A DNA stretch of 64,000 bases from Fonsecaea monophora (GCF_001642475.1 NW_019173939.1:372001-436000); one strand, 5' to 3'. Positions 1-12,047 are shown, counted from the first letter of the stretch. Numbers and translations: made by a program. The notes: a model not told the origin generated them from the letters alone.

Positions 1-984
1 TCAACCTTCTCTTGAATGACGTGACGTTCGTCTTGGACGAATCGTTCACGGCGTTCCATACGATTTATGACCTCTCGAAAGAACTCGCGCTTGCTGGAAC
101 ATCGCTCGACCAGCAGCAACGACAGGACAAGGAGGAAGCTTTGGAGGCGGCAAAGAACAAAGCGAAATCATACATGCAACTGACCAATGAGACGGTGGCA
201 ATGTTGAAGCTATTCACAGAAGCCCTGGCGGACGCATTCACAATGCCCGAGATCGTCCAACGTCTTGCGGATATGTTGGACTATAATCTTGATGCGATGG
301 TTGGACCGAAATCCACGACCCTCAAAGTCGAGAACTTACAGGAATATAATTTCAACCCCAAGGCTTTGCTGAGCGAGATCATCGACGTCTATCTAAATTT
401 GAGCGAACGGGAAAACTTCATCCTCGCTGTTGCACGCGACGGTCGATCATACAAGCCCGAAAACTTTGTCAACGCCGGCAACGTCATGCGCAAATTTGTT
501 CTCAAGTCACCAGAAGAGCTCAACCGGTGGCAACGACTTATCGAAAAATTTGCCAAGGCAAAGGAAGAGGATGAAGCTGCGGATGCGGACTTGGGAGAAA
601 TTCCCGACGAGTTCTTGGATCCGCTGATGTTCACACTCATGGAAGACCCTGTGAGGCTACCCGTATCAAAGATTGTTATTGACAGGAGCACAATCCGAAG
701 CCACTTGTTAAGTGATCCTCACGATCCATTCAACAGAGTGCCGCTGAAGATCGAGGACGTCCTTCCAGGTCAGATTCCTTTCCAGAAACCCCTTAACGTG
801 AAGATAAACCACAGTTGTTTCCCGCCGTTCACGATACTGACAATCGTTCACAGCGACCGATATCAAAGAGCAGATCCAGAAATTCAAGGAGGAACGGATT
901 GGAAGTCGGCGCAAGGACTTTGTGGAGACGGTCAAGACCGAAGCTGGCGGCACTGCCGACGGTGAGGCAATGGACCTGAGTTAG
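1..984 (+). CDS. ufd2: UFD2-type ubiquitin conjugation factor E4, C-terminal part (partial at left edge)
   Basis: This is the 3' end of a U-box E4 enzyme, which extends ubiquitin chains on substrates bound for the proteasome or Cdc48. The reading frame is open from base 3 and the start lies outside the window. The visible protein holds the end of the UFD2 core (NLLLNDVTF, then YNLDAMVGPKS) and the U-box from DEFLDPLMFTLMEDPV to NRVPLKIEDVLP. Exons are <1..768 and 854..984. The 85-bp intron 769..853 (phase 1) is needed because the unspliced frame runs into sequence unlike the family, whereas splicing gives the expected acidic/basic tail with KEQIQKFKEER and a stop at 984. It is a conserved housekeeping gene and marks the left flank of the accessory block. 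Family assignment is confident. Confidence 0.93.
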
Positions 985-2696
985 TCATCGCGACCTGTAT
1001 CTTTGAGCGATAAAGGGAAACCTTCGATGGCTTGTGACTCTTGGATGAGTCGTCAGCCAAGGCAGGTGTCGATGCATAAGCCGCGAGTGATGCGATAGAT
1101 CGAATTATGAAAGCTGGCATCAACCTTGTTGCATTCTTGGTCTATAACAGGTGTACAGTGATAGCTGCACAAGATAGCAGCGGGATATGAGGTGAAGCAT
1201 GCAACAACACTTCTCATGGTAATACCCATGGACAGTTTAGAGTCGCTTACCTGGGCCGCCTCTACAATATGGTTGGGGGAGAATTCAAGACAGGACCAAA
1301 TTAAAGGAGTATTTGGCAGAAGGTCATTTGTTGCAAATTATTGGCGTTGTCTAGTACAGAGATGCGTGCCGAACCTATTGGGTGATGGCTGAGCGGACGC
1401 CGTGTCAACTTCTTCTTGAAGTTGGCGGCATCCATAAGTAGATCAGTCGGTTGTTCATCAGGGGGTTCAGCCTCGTGCGCAAGAGAGGGAGGGACACACT
1501 TCCTGAAACGGTTAGTCCAGTTCCCGGCATACGGGCCCCCCACGTTCTTCCTTCCTCTTCCGTCTCTGATGTCGCCCCTTTATCGGTCGTGACTTGAACA
1601 TATGCCGAAGTGAGACACGGTGCGAAACTGTGTCACATCTAGATCGTGTCTTCGCTGCGACTTGTCGCTGTCCTGCGGATGGGTCGACATGCACTAAAGG
1701 AGGGTGGCCCCCACAACCCAACCACCTGGCTGTCAAGTGTTTCTGGAGCCCGACACGAATACTCTCGCAGGACTTCCCTGGCGCCGCCAGACTAGGACAA
1801 ACGCAGTTATACGATAGAGTCAGCCCGCTGAGAGAGAGCCGCAGAGCGCTGGAATATGTGTGTGTGACACTCCCCCTGAGCCTCTGACGAGGAAGCTCAA
1901 AGCGACTTGGCTTTTCTAGAGTGATTGGCCCACAATCCGCCTTTGACGACATTGCCATTTCAGCTCCCCCCGCTCCTCCCCCTCTTCTCGGGTCTCTTGA
2001 CTCTTGATTCTTGTTCTGCAGATGAGGTTCGTACCAATAGGGCAGAAGTAGGATCCCAGTTGTATCCCTTCTTGCGCAGGAAGGCAGACTACTCCCAAAT
2101 TTCAAATCGAGCTCCTCTACTTCAACGAGCACACCAGGCGCTTGTCGTTCTTGTTCGAGCTTGGGCAGTTGCTTGCGGCGTCACGGGGCACAATGATATG
2201 CAGTTACGTCGACGTTGTTGAGAATTGCACAGGGATTTGAGAACCTCGGGAATCGAGCCAGTGTCGTCCAAGATGGGATATCAGTGATGGTGGCTGTGGC
2301 TGTGGCTGTTGCTGCACTTTATCTTGGTCCTTGGTCCTTCACAGTGAGAGAGAGAGAGCCTTTGGACTCATGGGGCATGATAACGGGTCAAACAAAGAAG
2401 TGTCGGATGGAGTTCATGGTACCTCGAGGAGCAGTATTTTGATCCAAGTTTTCTGCAGGAGAGAATGCAAATACGGCTGACGCATATGACTGGCTTGGTT
2501 CCCAAGGCTTTTGGATTCCCTCAAAAGCTTTTACTCCCCGTTCCCTGATCCGATGAACCTACAAGCCCGACCTGATGACCCGCTGATATCAGCTTCGTGG
2601 ACCAAAAACTGACCAACCATTCTTACCTCCCTGAGAATGGACTTTTGAAGCGGCCAACCACTTGATCAAAGCAAAGTAAAAGTATCGTCGTCTGAT
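985..2696. other. intergenic stretch, 1.7 kb, no gene recognised
   Basis: This lies between the end of the UFD2-like gene and the 3' end of the methyltransferase gene. The open frames here have no family resemblance and low-complexity or arginine-rich translations typical of non-coding frames. No RNA gene was recognised. A perfect 12-bp palindrome, GCTGATATCAGC, sits near 2582. Confidence 0.5.
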
Positions 2697-3628
2697 TCAC
2701 CTTCTTTTCACCAAGGTCCCCACGATGTGCGGGATCGTGCTGTAGGGATCGCACAGCTCGACCTGGACTTTGTCCCAGCCGCCGTCTCGCCGGGCCGCTC
2801 TCTGCAGGCTGGCCAGAGTGTCCCTGGTCAATTCACAGCCTCCCATGAGGGAGCTCCAGCCGATCGACATGTAAAAGTTTTGGAGGGCACGACTGACCGC
2901 GGTGCCGCCCTTCGCCCCGTCGCCGGAATTGACCACGTGCTCGCAGACCACCATCCTGCCGCCGGGTTTGAGGACGCTGTAGAGCCCCTCGGTCACGGCG
3001 TCGAGGTTCGGCACCCCGCACAGCACCCGGACGCAGACTATCTCGTCGAACGGCGTGTTCTCCTGCCCGGCCCGGGTGTCGAGGACCCCGGCCTTTGCGA
3101 GTGCCGGGACCAGCGATTCCAGCTTCGCTTCGCAGTTCAGCACGTGGTACTTGTCCCCCAACCCGGCTTCTGCTGCGCGCTTTTTCAACGCGGCGTGCAT
3201 GCTCACGCCCGGCTCCGCTCCGTAGATGGCTTCGATGGCCGCGGGTTCCGAAAAACGGAAGAGCTGGTGTCCAGCGCCGGGGCCCACGTCGAGGATGACA
3301 CCTTTGCTCTGAGCAAGGATCGACCCGAGCGCTGCGGGCGTGTCTCTGGCGCAGATCACGCCGCCGATGGCCCAGACGCTGGCAAAGGCCTTTTCCTTGT
3401 ACCGGGCGAAATTGCTGAACAGGAGGACTGGATGAAATATCGCTGTCTGAATATGGCCTTATGCAAAAAGTTCAGTCAGTGCACAAAATGACCCCAGGAC
3501 AAGATTCTTCCTCCACATTGAGCGCGTCTTCTGGTTGTTAGAGGGCACATACACATGACGCTGGCGAGCACAAATGCTCCAGGCAGAGCGTAAGACACCA
3601 CCCGTTGGATGATATTCGAAGACTCCAT
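2697..3628 (-). CDS. SAM-dependent methyltransferase, METTL7/TMT1-like
   Basis: This is a class I methyltransferase. The exons on the minus strand are 3628..3553 and 3427..2697, joined across a 125-bp intron at phase 1, giving about 268 residues. The first exon starts MESSNIIQRVV and carries a short hydrophobic stretch (ALPGAFVLASVM) that could be a membrane anchor, as in METTL7 proteins. Motif I (ILDVGPGAG) is followed by an acidic residue after the next strand (YGAEPG), and a post-motif VLKPGGRMVV is present. Members of this group methylate thiols or small hydrophobic acceptors, but the substrate here cannot be read from sequence. It points toward the UFD2-like gene and is the leftmost member of the accessory block. 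The intron choice is mine: the acceptor at 3428 keeps phase, while a nearer one does not. Confidence 0.8.
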
Positions 3629-4467
3629 CTTGTTCGAGAATAGTCCCTGGCGATATCGCGTTAGCTGTCCCCTTGACGAATTCTCGTGGTGGAGAGGAGA
3701 ATGAAAAGACAGGGAAGAAAATCGAGGGAATAAATGAATACGTTCAGGGCGCTGGGCGTCCTGGTTTGTTTGTCAGGCCAACAACCCGCCAGCCGTTCGT
3801 TCGTATTGATTCTCGAATCAGTCTCTGCTTCAGCTGTCATGTCACATGCCTTGAGTTGTCCCGAATACGAGGCTGCGCAGATCCCTGGCATTGCAGGGGT
3901 CCTTCCAAGGCATATTATTCGTACTTGTACAAGGAAATCGGCCCAGCCACGTGTCAACGGGTCAAGAGCCCAGACTTTCGTTTCTCTTTCGACCCTGGTG
4001 TTTGGGTCTTCGATTCTCGGATTCAGAGTCTAGACCTTGGAATGGCTGGTTTTACTCCTCTTCTGCCTCGGGCCCGCCATTGGGCGTCCGCACTGGATGC
4101 GTTGATGGACAAGTAATGTTCAATTTCCATGATTCTTGTTACAAAACTGACTTGCTCTCAGCTATCCCATGTCCCCCTCTGAGACATCCATGGGCTCTTG
4201 CACTGCAACTTTCCAGCACCCGTAATTGTGGAGCAGTATTTTGCCAGCTAGAGCATCCCTCTCTATTGGCAATAAGCACCACCTGCCGCTTCTCATCTCA
4301 GGCTCAAAGCCTCTTCTGTTATGCGCCGAGAGAGTCAGTCAGGGTCAGGGCTTTGCGCCACGGAAGAAATTTATACGTCTGTCACACTATCCCGACCACA
4401 ATTAGATCCCTGTCGGAGCGCGATGCGATGCCCATGTCTAAAATACAGTCCCATCCACGCAGGCCGA
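3629..4467. promoter_or_regulatory. upstream region of the methyltransferase gene
   Basis: This is non-coding sequence between the methyltransferase start and the 3' end of SDR gene 1, which lies on the same strand. The long open frames on the plus strand here look like chance frames. A perfect palindrome GCGATATCGC lies near 3650, about 25 bp upstream of the methyltransferase start codon. Its core resembles the candidate operator described at 15831 and 25498, but it is too short to claim as the same site. Confidence 0.35.
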
Positions 4468-5505
4468 CTACATCCTTGACATTCGTCCAGCTGCTAAGCG
4501 CTGTCCGCCGTCGATTGGAATAACTGCGCCGTTTCTGTTGGTATAGATGAGTCAGTCGAATCGTCCCAAATCCAACATTTTCCTCCCACTTACATCCAAG
4601 AAGACGCCGGCGAGGACAAAAACACGGTGATGCCGGCAATGTCAGAGGACACACCGAGCCTCTTCCGGGGGTTCTCCCTCTCCAGCTGCTCAAGTCCTCC
4701 AAGAGACTGGATCAAGCCACTGGCAAGCTTCGAAGGGAAAAATCCAGGCGCCACCGAGTTGACGACAATGTTCCTCGGACCTAGTTCGACGGCGAGGTTC
4801 CTGGCGAGATGGTCCGCGGCCGCCTTGGAGGCTGAGTAGATAATTGTGCCATGTTCCCCGATATGAGGCACATGGGAGCCCGCCGTTGAGCTCACGATGA
4901 TGACTCGAGCCGGGTCGATGTCGGTGCCGGCCCTCTGCAACAAAGGGGCGAAACTATCCGGCGTCAATGACTGGTTTTTCCTTGGAGAAGAGATGGAGTC
5001 GAGTGTGGATTATTCGTCCTTCCTTACTCACAGCCTTATCAAGTTGAAGACGCTCCTCACATTGAGGTCCAAAACCTTTGCGACACCTGCGTCCGGTGTG
5101 GTATCAAAAGGTCCACCCCACGCGGTGCCCGCATTTGCGACTAGGATATCGAGCTGAGGCTCGGTCGCTTTGACCTCGTCCAGCAATATTTGGATCTCGT
5201 CGGCCTTGGATATGTCCGCTGCGACAGCCACCGCGCGGCCCGTTGTGCCAGGGAGTTTGTTCAGTCGCTCAACCGCTTGGTCGAGGCCGTGTGGGCCATC
5301 TGACTTGCGAGCGGTCACAATAACCTTCCTTGCGCCTGCAAGGAGCAGGGCCGTCGCTGCGTGAAGCCCCAATCCCCGAGAACCTGAAGTGATCGAGGTG
5401 AGCGACCTGACTGGCCCAGGACGGTCGAAGCAGCTTACCACCAGTGACCAATGCGACCTTTCCGTCGAGGCGAAACAGATTCTGGAAATCCGGTATGCTG
5501 GACAT
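4468..5505 (-). CDS. short-chain dehydrogenase/reductase (SDR 1)
   Basis: This is a classical SDR oxidoreductase of 290 residues in four exons: 5505..5439, 5383..5032, 4980..4594 and 4534..4468. All junction phases agree. The cofactor motif TGGSRGLG (residues 21-28) spans the first intron. The NAG motif is in ILVANAGT, and the active-site Ser and Tyr-x3-Lys are in IIVSSTAG and YSASK. The protein ends with the usual GAVIPIDGG strand and a short tail. It resembles fungal 3-oxoacyl-reductase-like or rhamnolipid-type SDRs. Its start faces the AtuA-like gene across a 476-bp shared promoter, so the two are probably co-expressed. Within the block it could oxidise a secondary alcohol to a ketone, which is inference. 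The third exon's acceptor was chosen because it is the only one that keeps the frame. Confidence 0.88.
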
Positions 5506-5981
5506 GGTTTTTGAAGCGTGTCTGGATGTGCGGGCGCCCCTCGGATCTGCAATACACTATGGGTTCGCTGACATGGCCTATGTTCCAACCTGACTTATAG
5601 CGAGTTGGCTAGAATATGGATGATGAGGTCATACCCACCGGGACTGAAAGGTCCTATCTGTCGGACCTGGTGCGGTAAACGTCTCCCAGCTATAGGTAAC
5701 TGTCGAGCGGCGTTAGATTTGGTCCATTGGCTCTCGCCGGAGGTGATATGAGTGTGCGTAAATCGTTACCCTTAGGGTCGCGATCGAAACGCCAATCCAC
5801 TTTACGAGGGGGGTTCGGGGCCCCCAGAAAGCTTGTGAGTCGCCTTGCACGCCCGCGCGGAATAACTGGTGAAAGGGAATATAATTCGAGTAGATGCTCA
5901 ACAAGGCAACTTGATGCATATGCTCGGTTGACTCTGTATGAATTTGCCCCTCCAGCTGAGATTTCTTTCCTGCGATCCCCA
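5506..5981. promoter_or_regulatory. bidirectional promoter, SDR 1 / AtuA-like gene
   Basis: This is 476 bp between two divergent start codons. An open frame continues upstream of the AtuA-like start through this region, but its translation shows no homology, so I place the start at 5982. No operator motif was recognised with confidence. Confidence 0.55.
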
Positions 5982-7889
5982 ATGTCATCATTCGAAAATC
6001 TTCATGGGCGCCTGGCCAACGGAGGCGATCCTCCCAAGAGACCTCTCCGCATTGCGGGAGCCTCTGGAGGAGTCTTTGATCGGTTCCGATCGCTCCAAGA
6101 TCTCTCTGCCGACCCCGAAATCGACGTCATCATCGGCGACTGGCTGGGAGAACTCAACATGACCCATCGTGCGGCTCAAAAGGCCCACCAAAACGCCAAA
6201 GGCACCACCTCGTCGGGAGCTGGGTCGTACGAGGTCATCTTTGTCGACTGTCTACGCCCGGCCTTGAAGAACATCGCAAAGAATAGGCAGAAGGTCTGCA
6301 GCAATGCTGGCGTCACTGACGCAGAGGGACTCGCCAAGGTCGTCGTGCAGATGTGTCAGGAGCAAGGCGTGGACCTCAAAGTCTCTTGGATCGAGGGAGA
6401 CGACGTGACCGACGCAGCCCTGAAAATGGTCTCGGCGGGAGAAGAGTTTGCCAGCTTACCCAGCGACACGAAGCTTTCGGACTGGGGCCACGAGCCCATC
6501 TTTGCCCAGTGCTATCTCGGCGCGGTTGGGATCGCAGAGGCGTTTCGCGCTGGCGCCGACATCGTCCTCTGCGGACGTGTGGCCGATGCCTCTCCTTGCG
6601 TCGGGGCGGCCATGTGGTGGCACAACTGGAAAACAGACCAATACACGGAACTGGCCCACGCCCTGGTCGCCGGCCACCTCATCGAATGCAGCAACTACGT
6701 CACCGGAGGCTACTACAGTGGGTTTAAGAAGGAAGTCCTCGACGCCTGTCAAGACATGGGGTTCCCAATCGCCGAAATCGAAGCGAATGGCGAGTTCAAC
6801 GTCACCAAGGAGAAGAACAAGCAGGGAATCGTGACCCCGGGAAGCTGCATCTCGCAGCTCCTGTACGAGATCCAAGGGCCCTTGTATTACAATTCGGACG
6901 TCACGGCTCAGATCGATCTGATCAGAATGGACAGTGTCGGCGAGGCCAGGGTCCACGTTTCCAACGTGATAGGACACCCACCGCCTCCCACCACCAAGGT
7001 TGGATTTACCGCGGTAGGAGGATACTCGGCCGAGTTCCACTACTTCCTGACGGGGCTGGACATTGAAGAGAAGGCCAAGATGGTGGAGGTGCAGACACTC
7101 GCTTCCATGGGCGAATACCGCAAAGAATTCCACACGCTGACCTTTACCGTCACGGGGTACTCGCGCCCGAATCCCAGGAACCTGAACGAGGCCACGGTCG
7201 ACCTGCGCATCTTTGCCCAGACCCGAAACCCGGACATCATATCGGCGGGGAAGAACGTGGTGGTGAAGCCCGAGACGCCGTGTTTTGCCCGATGGTGCCT
7301 GGAGAACTGCCTCCAGGGGTATCCGGGGTCGACCATGGCTCTCGACATGCGACAGGCCATGGGCCGCCCCTATTTCGAGTACTGGGCCACGCTGATTCCG
7401 CAGTCCGTCGTGGATCACAAAGTCCACCACTTCTCCGGCGCTGTCCAGAGTATTTCCGCCCCGGCTGTCACGAAGGAGTATCCTCGACACCAAGACTCGT
7501 ACGACACGGCGAATCCGCTCCCCGCGGACTCGTGGGGTCCCGTGGTCTCTGCTCCCCTGGGACACATTGTCATGGGTCGCTCCGGAGACAAATCGTCAGA
7601 CTGCAACGTGGGCCTGTTCGTTCGACACGCCGACGAATGGGACTGGCTGCGCTCGACGTTGTCGATCCAAAAGACCCAAGAGCTGCTCGAGCAGGACTAC
7701 AAGGGAGGCCGCATCGACCGCTTCGAGTTCCCCAACATCTTTGCCGTCCACTTCTTGCTGAGGGATCACCTGGACCGAGGGTGCAACGCCTCGTCGAGCT
7801 ACGACACGCTGGGGAAACTTTGTTGCGAGTACCTGAGAGCAAAGTATGTTGACATACCCGTCAAGTTTTTGGATCGAGGCATCATCTAG
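5982..7889 (+). CDS. AtuA-like protein (acyclic terpene utilisation family, former DUF1446)
   Basis: This is a single-exon gene of 635 residues. The frame is open back to 5727, but family similarity begins just after the Met at 5982 (RIAGASGGVFDRF), so that Met is chosen. The AtuA domain covers roughly residues 18-460 with IIGDWLGELNM, IVLCGRVADASP, SNYVTGGYYSG and TPGSCISQLLYE. The C-terminal part (GRSGDKSSDCNVGLFVR to the end) is the ferredoxin-fold domain often fused in fungal members. In Pseudomonas, atuA sits in the operon for citronellol/geraniol degradation, but its own reaction is not firmly established. It shares a promoter with SDR 1. Its presence is the main pointer to terpenoid or branched-chain acid catabolism in this block. 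The family call is strong, the function open. Confidence 0.9.
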   Translation: MSSFENLHGRLANGGDPPKRPLRIAGASGGVFDRFRSLQDLSADPEIDVIIGDWLGELNMTHRAAQKAHQNAKGTTSSGAGSYEVIFVDCLRPALKNIAKNRQKVCSNAGVTDAEGLAKVVVQMCQEQGVDLKVSWIEGDDVTDAALKMVSAGEEFASLPSDTKLSDWGHEPIFAQCYLGAVGIAEAFRAGADIVLCGRVADASPCVGAAMWWHNWKTDQYTELAHALVAGHLIECSNYVTGGYYSGFKKEVLDACQDMGFPIAEIEANGEFNVTKEKNKQGIVTPGSCISQLLYEIQGPLYYNSDVTAQIDLIRMDSVGEARVHVSNVIGHPPPPTTKVGFTAVGGYSAEFHYFLTGLDIEEKAKMVEVQTLASMGEYRKEFHTLTFTVTGYSRPNPRNLNEATVDLRIFAQTRNPDIISAGKNVVVKPETPCFARWCLENCLQGYPGSTMALDMRQAMGRPYFEYWATLIPQSVVDHKVHHFSGAVQSISAPAVTKEYPRHQDSYDTANPLPADSWGPVVSAPLGHIVMGRSGDKSSDCNVGLFVRHADEWDWLRSTLSIQKTQELLEQDYKGGRIDRFEFPNIFAVHFLLRDHLDRGCNASSSYDTLGKLCCEYLRAKYVDIPVKFLDRGII

Positions 7890-8764
7890 AGGTGTCCAGG
7901 GGGGTCCTGGAGCTTAGGAGCTGCCCCTCGCACCCGTTTCGCACGAGAAAGTCAGTAGTGTAACTGGGTGCATTATCCAAGTAGGTGTTTGCAATGGGAA
8001 ACATTGATATGATACCCACCTACGGGCCCCAGCTACCACCTTGGGTTATACGCAGAGCTAACCAGCGACGTCTGCGAGCCCTTTTGCTCGCCGTGTCCCG
8101 TGGGAAGAAACACGCATGGTAAATCAATTTGAACTCCAATGGTTTGATATCTAGATACGCCCCCCTGAAACTGAGTCCTGGCCCCCTATTAAACCCACTA
8201 AACCCCTAGTTCTGGACAGGCACAGCAGGTCCAGCCAATAATAACCGAGCGCTATGCTATATCTACTATAGCCTACCTCGTCTAGCCCCCTTGGGAATAT
8301 AATAGTCCAAGCAAGTCCTGAATTGCAACAAGCACACCATTGCTGTCAACCCACTGAAGCCAAGTCTGATTTGTACAAACACATTATGCTCGTAGCTTTC
8401 TAGGCAAACACACCTTGTGATGGACCGCAGGTCCAGGCGCAGGCCCGGGAATGGATACACGCGCGCCCGCCACATGACTCCTCAGTTCCCGTACTCTTTT
8501 CCTAACTTGGTATGGCCAAAGTCCCAACTTGGTCGGACGTCGATTTAGCTATTATCTCCTATGGTATTACTACTCGATCAAACTGCTCCGAGATTCTTTG
8601 GAACCAAAAAAGCAAAAGGAAGGGGGGGAAGAACTCCGACCCAGACTGACGAGGGCTCGGTCATGGAGGCATCCCAATCAGCTGGGTAGCTACGTAGATA
8701 GACAGAAAAATCTAACATATAAAGTGGTTCTTTGGGTTCCATCACAGTCGGGCAAGACAGCTCG
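7890..8764. other. convergent intergenic region, no gene recognised
   Basis: This is sequence between the 3' ends of the AtuA-like gene and Zn2Cys6 factor 1. Open frames are short and AT-richer than the genes. It probably holds only the two 3' UTRs and terminators. Confidence 0.5.
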
Positions 8765-11216
8765 TCAGCGTAGAGATTCTGATTCGGAGTCAAATTCCAG
8801 CCACGCAGAGGCAAATGGCGACAGCGGGTTCAACCCGTGATACTCTCCCGCCAGGCTTGGAGCAGTTGTCATTGCTTCGTCTGATTGACCGGGCGAAATC
8901 GGCCAATTGTCCTCTGTCGACTCTAGGACCAGAAAGTCGCTTGGTATAGAGGTCCCGCCGGTATCTATATCGTTCTCGCCATTGTCCACCTGGCGGACAG
9001 TCAGCAGCTCAGGATCCCCAAGCTGGCATTCGGCCGACGCCCTCTCTTTTCTGTCGAGCTTCGCAGACTCACCCACTAGGTATCGAGCCAGGTCATCCTG
9101 CGCATGACACTCTTCATGGGATGGAAATGCGTCACATTGCTGCGGCCGATGGGTGCGTCGGTCAGTGGCTGATTGTGACGTTGCGTCACCACTTTGCAAT
9201 GGCGATCCGCCCGCCGTGTGACCGGCGAGTCCCAAGGTACCCTTGAGGAGATAGTTGATATTTTTGTTGATCAGATCGAAGTTCCTCAACGTGGCTTGAA
9301 TGTCCGAGAAGCCGTGCGCAGTGCGTGACAGTGCAGGAATGCACACATGAGCCAGTCTTGGACCGGTCGCGGTGAGGAGGCGTCCAAGGTTCTCATCCGG
9401 TACCCAGTAGTCCAGGATGTCGAGCATCTCTCTGACTTTTGCCTCGATCTTTTGTTGTTGGATAGCTCCTACATACAGGGATGATTGGGTCTGCCCCTCT
9501 CGCATGACACGCGCCTGACATATCGACATGGAAAAGGTCTGGTAGGCTATACCCAACAAGGCACGGTGGAAGGAGACCAACCACCAGGATCTGGCGGACT
9601 CACTTGAAGCGTGATCGGGAGGACCAGCACATCGCATCCAGCTTGGAATGGAGTCCCACCACTGGGCCAGAGAGATCTCGTGAGACAGCAAGCAATCGGC
9701 CGGCAATGAGCTGAGCCTCAGAGCAAGACGGTATGAGAGATCTTCTGACTCGCTGCCGGTAGGGCCAGAATCCTCGCCCGAGCTGACACTTTGCAGCACT
9801 TTGTCGATCATTGCAGACAACCGCAGCTTGGCGTAGAAGAGATTGGCGAGTAGCTCTTGAATTCTGGCATCCTGAAGCGAGATAGAGCCAGACATCCTGT
9901 GCCATAGTTCTGGTGAGAATCTGTCGGGGTTGATGGATAAATACGTTGGAGATAGAAACCCGTCCACGTGGGTGTGCATGTAGCTGCCTTCACCCGATCC
10001 GAGCATCATGGTCAACTCCTGCACACGGATTGACCACACTAGCTTGACCAATGCGGAATCAAGATCTGCGTGTCTCTGATTTCTAGGCTGTGCTGAGGCT
10101 CTTCCATCCGATTGCATGTACTGAACGAAGGTCAATCTCTGAACTCGGTCGATGCAGACCTTCAACCAGTATCTGGAGACGTGGAGCGATTCCAGACTCG
10201 GAGTGGCCCTCATGGACAGAAGAAGGGCAGCCTGCGACAACAGCAAAGAGTCATCATCACGGTTCGTAGAGAAGGAAGCCTGGACATCAGTTAGCGGTGG
10301 TGTCAAACCCAAGGGCTAAGGGCTTTCTCTGGCAAATACCTCGTGATATGACTCAAATCTCACCTTCGCAAGGTGGGCCAGAGTCCTCTGTGCGTGCCGT
10401 TGGGATTCATAGTAGCTGGAGCGGAAGTCGTCCTCGAGAGCGTATAGCGACCCGGCATAAAAGATGGCTTGCATCAGAAGAGTAAATGTGGTTTTGGACC
10501 CCGCGAAGTCTTCGGTCATGGCCCTCTCTGCCACCTGCTGAATATCGAGGAATGGTAATTGTGGATGCACCCAATCAATATAGTACTGGAACAGCTTCCA
10601 TTGAAGTTTCTCATCCGGGAGAGGTACGCACAGGTCCGGCTCGTGGAGGAAGCTCCTTGTGCTTGACGATCCCGATGTCGATCCCCATGCGTTGGACTTT
10701 CCATCCTTCTCTCCTTCGACACTGATGGAAGCCATCGACTTGATCTGCGCCTCAACTTCGTCTAATGTCTCATCGAATCTTGCGCCGGCGCTGAGCTCGA
10801 TCGAGGAGGAAGTCCCACGGGCGGGAATACTTTGTCTCTTATCGGTCCCATGGTCCACCACCGAACGACTCTCACTGTGACTGCCATCTCCAGGACTGTT
10901 ATTGTCCTCGGCCACCACTGCGGATCTGGGGTACCTCCAATCAGCACATATTCGACATGATGAAGGTCTGTCATAACCCGAACCTTTTTCGAGCTTTGGC
11001 CCATAACAAGCATTCTTGGTTTGTGTGACGACAATTGGTACAGGGTGTGCCATACAGCGCGCCATCACAACGGACCTTCCTGCGATGGCACACGGTGCAA
11101 GCACTCCTGGCTCTCCGGTTGGTTCTGCTCCAGGATAGTTGGGCTTTCCTTATAGAGAGCGCATCTTGCTGGTCGCTAGGACTGTGCCCTGTCTCCTTCT
11201 CGTGCTGTCCCTGCAT
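8765..11216 (-). CDS. Zn2Cys6 transcription factor 1 with fungal-specific middle domain
   Basis: The encoded protein has 769 residues in three exons: 11216..10984, 10925..10364 and 10279..8765. The binuclear zinc cluster is C40-x2-C43-x6-C50-x8-C59-x2-C62-x6-C69, preceded by a basic NRRARSA stretch. An acidic, Ser-rich linker follows, then the fungal transcription-factor middle homology region, starting near YYIDWVHPQLPFLDI and running through the third exon. The first intron (10924..10983 side) uses an unusual GTTCGG donor. The second has a clear GCTAAC branch site and a CAG acceptor. Unlike factors 2 and 3, the zinc cluster here is not interrupted by an intron, so this is not a recent copy of them. 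It is likely a pathway regulator of the surrounding block, by position only. Confidence 0.88.
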
Positions 11217-12047
11217 GCTATCATCGATTCGGTCTCGTCGTCACACTCGTCATGATCAAGTCGTCAAATGGGGTATGAATGCCGGCAAGTTGAGCCCTGC
11301 TTTTGGTGCGGCAGTGGTCTTTGTGAATGTCCACTCTGACGCCCGCTAAACAAATCTTTGAGCTGGATTGGAAACCTTCCTGACTTGGATCAGGTTAGCC
11401 CAAGAAAAGAACTAGACCTTGATGATTACTTTGCAAAAGCCGGGTCTCTTTAGAAACCCCTTGAAAATTCTCACGTGCCGGTGCGGACAAAGGTCGGCAC
11501 GGACATTCCGGTTCGATGCCCGGCGCGCGGCACTGACATACGCGCAGGTATCATCACCTGGTGACGGAGTAGTGGAGCAGGTTATAGAACTAGAACCTAG
11601 GGAGGGCGAAGCCGTGCAGGGACATCTTTATATTAGATGCCGTTTCTGAGCGCAGATAACGCAGTATGTATATTCGTGGAGATGGTATTTGACGGAAAGG
11701 ATGTTATGAACTCCAGCGCAAACCTCGATGCAGAGGACAATCTGCTAGCGAACATAGCAAGTACTCATCCTAGTGGCGAATTATGAATGTGTGACCTCTC
11801 ACTATCTGAGCGAGGAAATCGTTATCCGTAACAGATCAGAAACCCGAGAACAGATGTTAAAAATGATGGACCTCTCCACAAAGCTCTATCCGATATTAGG
11901 GAGCCAGGACGGGTCTAGATATGCACGTTGCACACCAAAACACTGGCCCATCCGCCACTTCCCTGGCCTGATCATAGATATATATGCTTACAGCACCTCT
12001 GCCATCCCTGGTCGTGTGATATTACCGTCCAGGGACCGATGGTGTTG
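11217..12047. promoter_or_regulatory. upstream region of Zn2Cys6 factor 1 and 3' flank of the hydrolase gene
   Basis: This is 831 bp without a recognisable gene. It holds the promoter of factor 1 (reading left) and the terminator of the alpha/beta hydrolase gene, which is on the same strand. The open frames at 11419 and 11773 have no family signature. Confidence 0.45.

Noticed and set aside
1512..2132. 206-codon minus-strand frame in the first intergenic region
   Set aside because: No domain, low-complexity composition, and overlapping open frames on the opposite strand.
2727..3491. 254-codon plus-strand frame over the methyltransferase gene
   Set aside because: Antisense shadow of the methyltransferase exon.
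5727..5981. 85-residue N-terminal extension of the AtuA-like frame
   Set aside because: No similarity to the family, and it would occupy most of the shared promoter; the Met at 5982 fits the family start.
6456..7565. 369-codon open frame on the minus strand inside the AtuA-like gene
   Set aside because: It lies fully antisense to a gene with clear family motifs and its translation is Arg/Gly/His/Val-rich with no recognisable domain.
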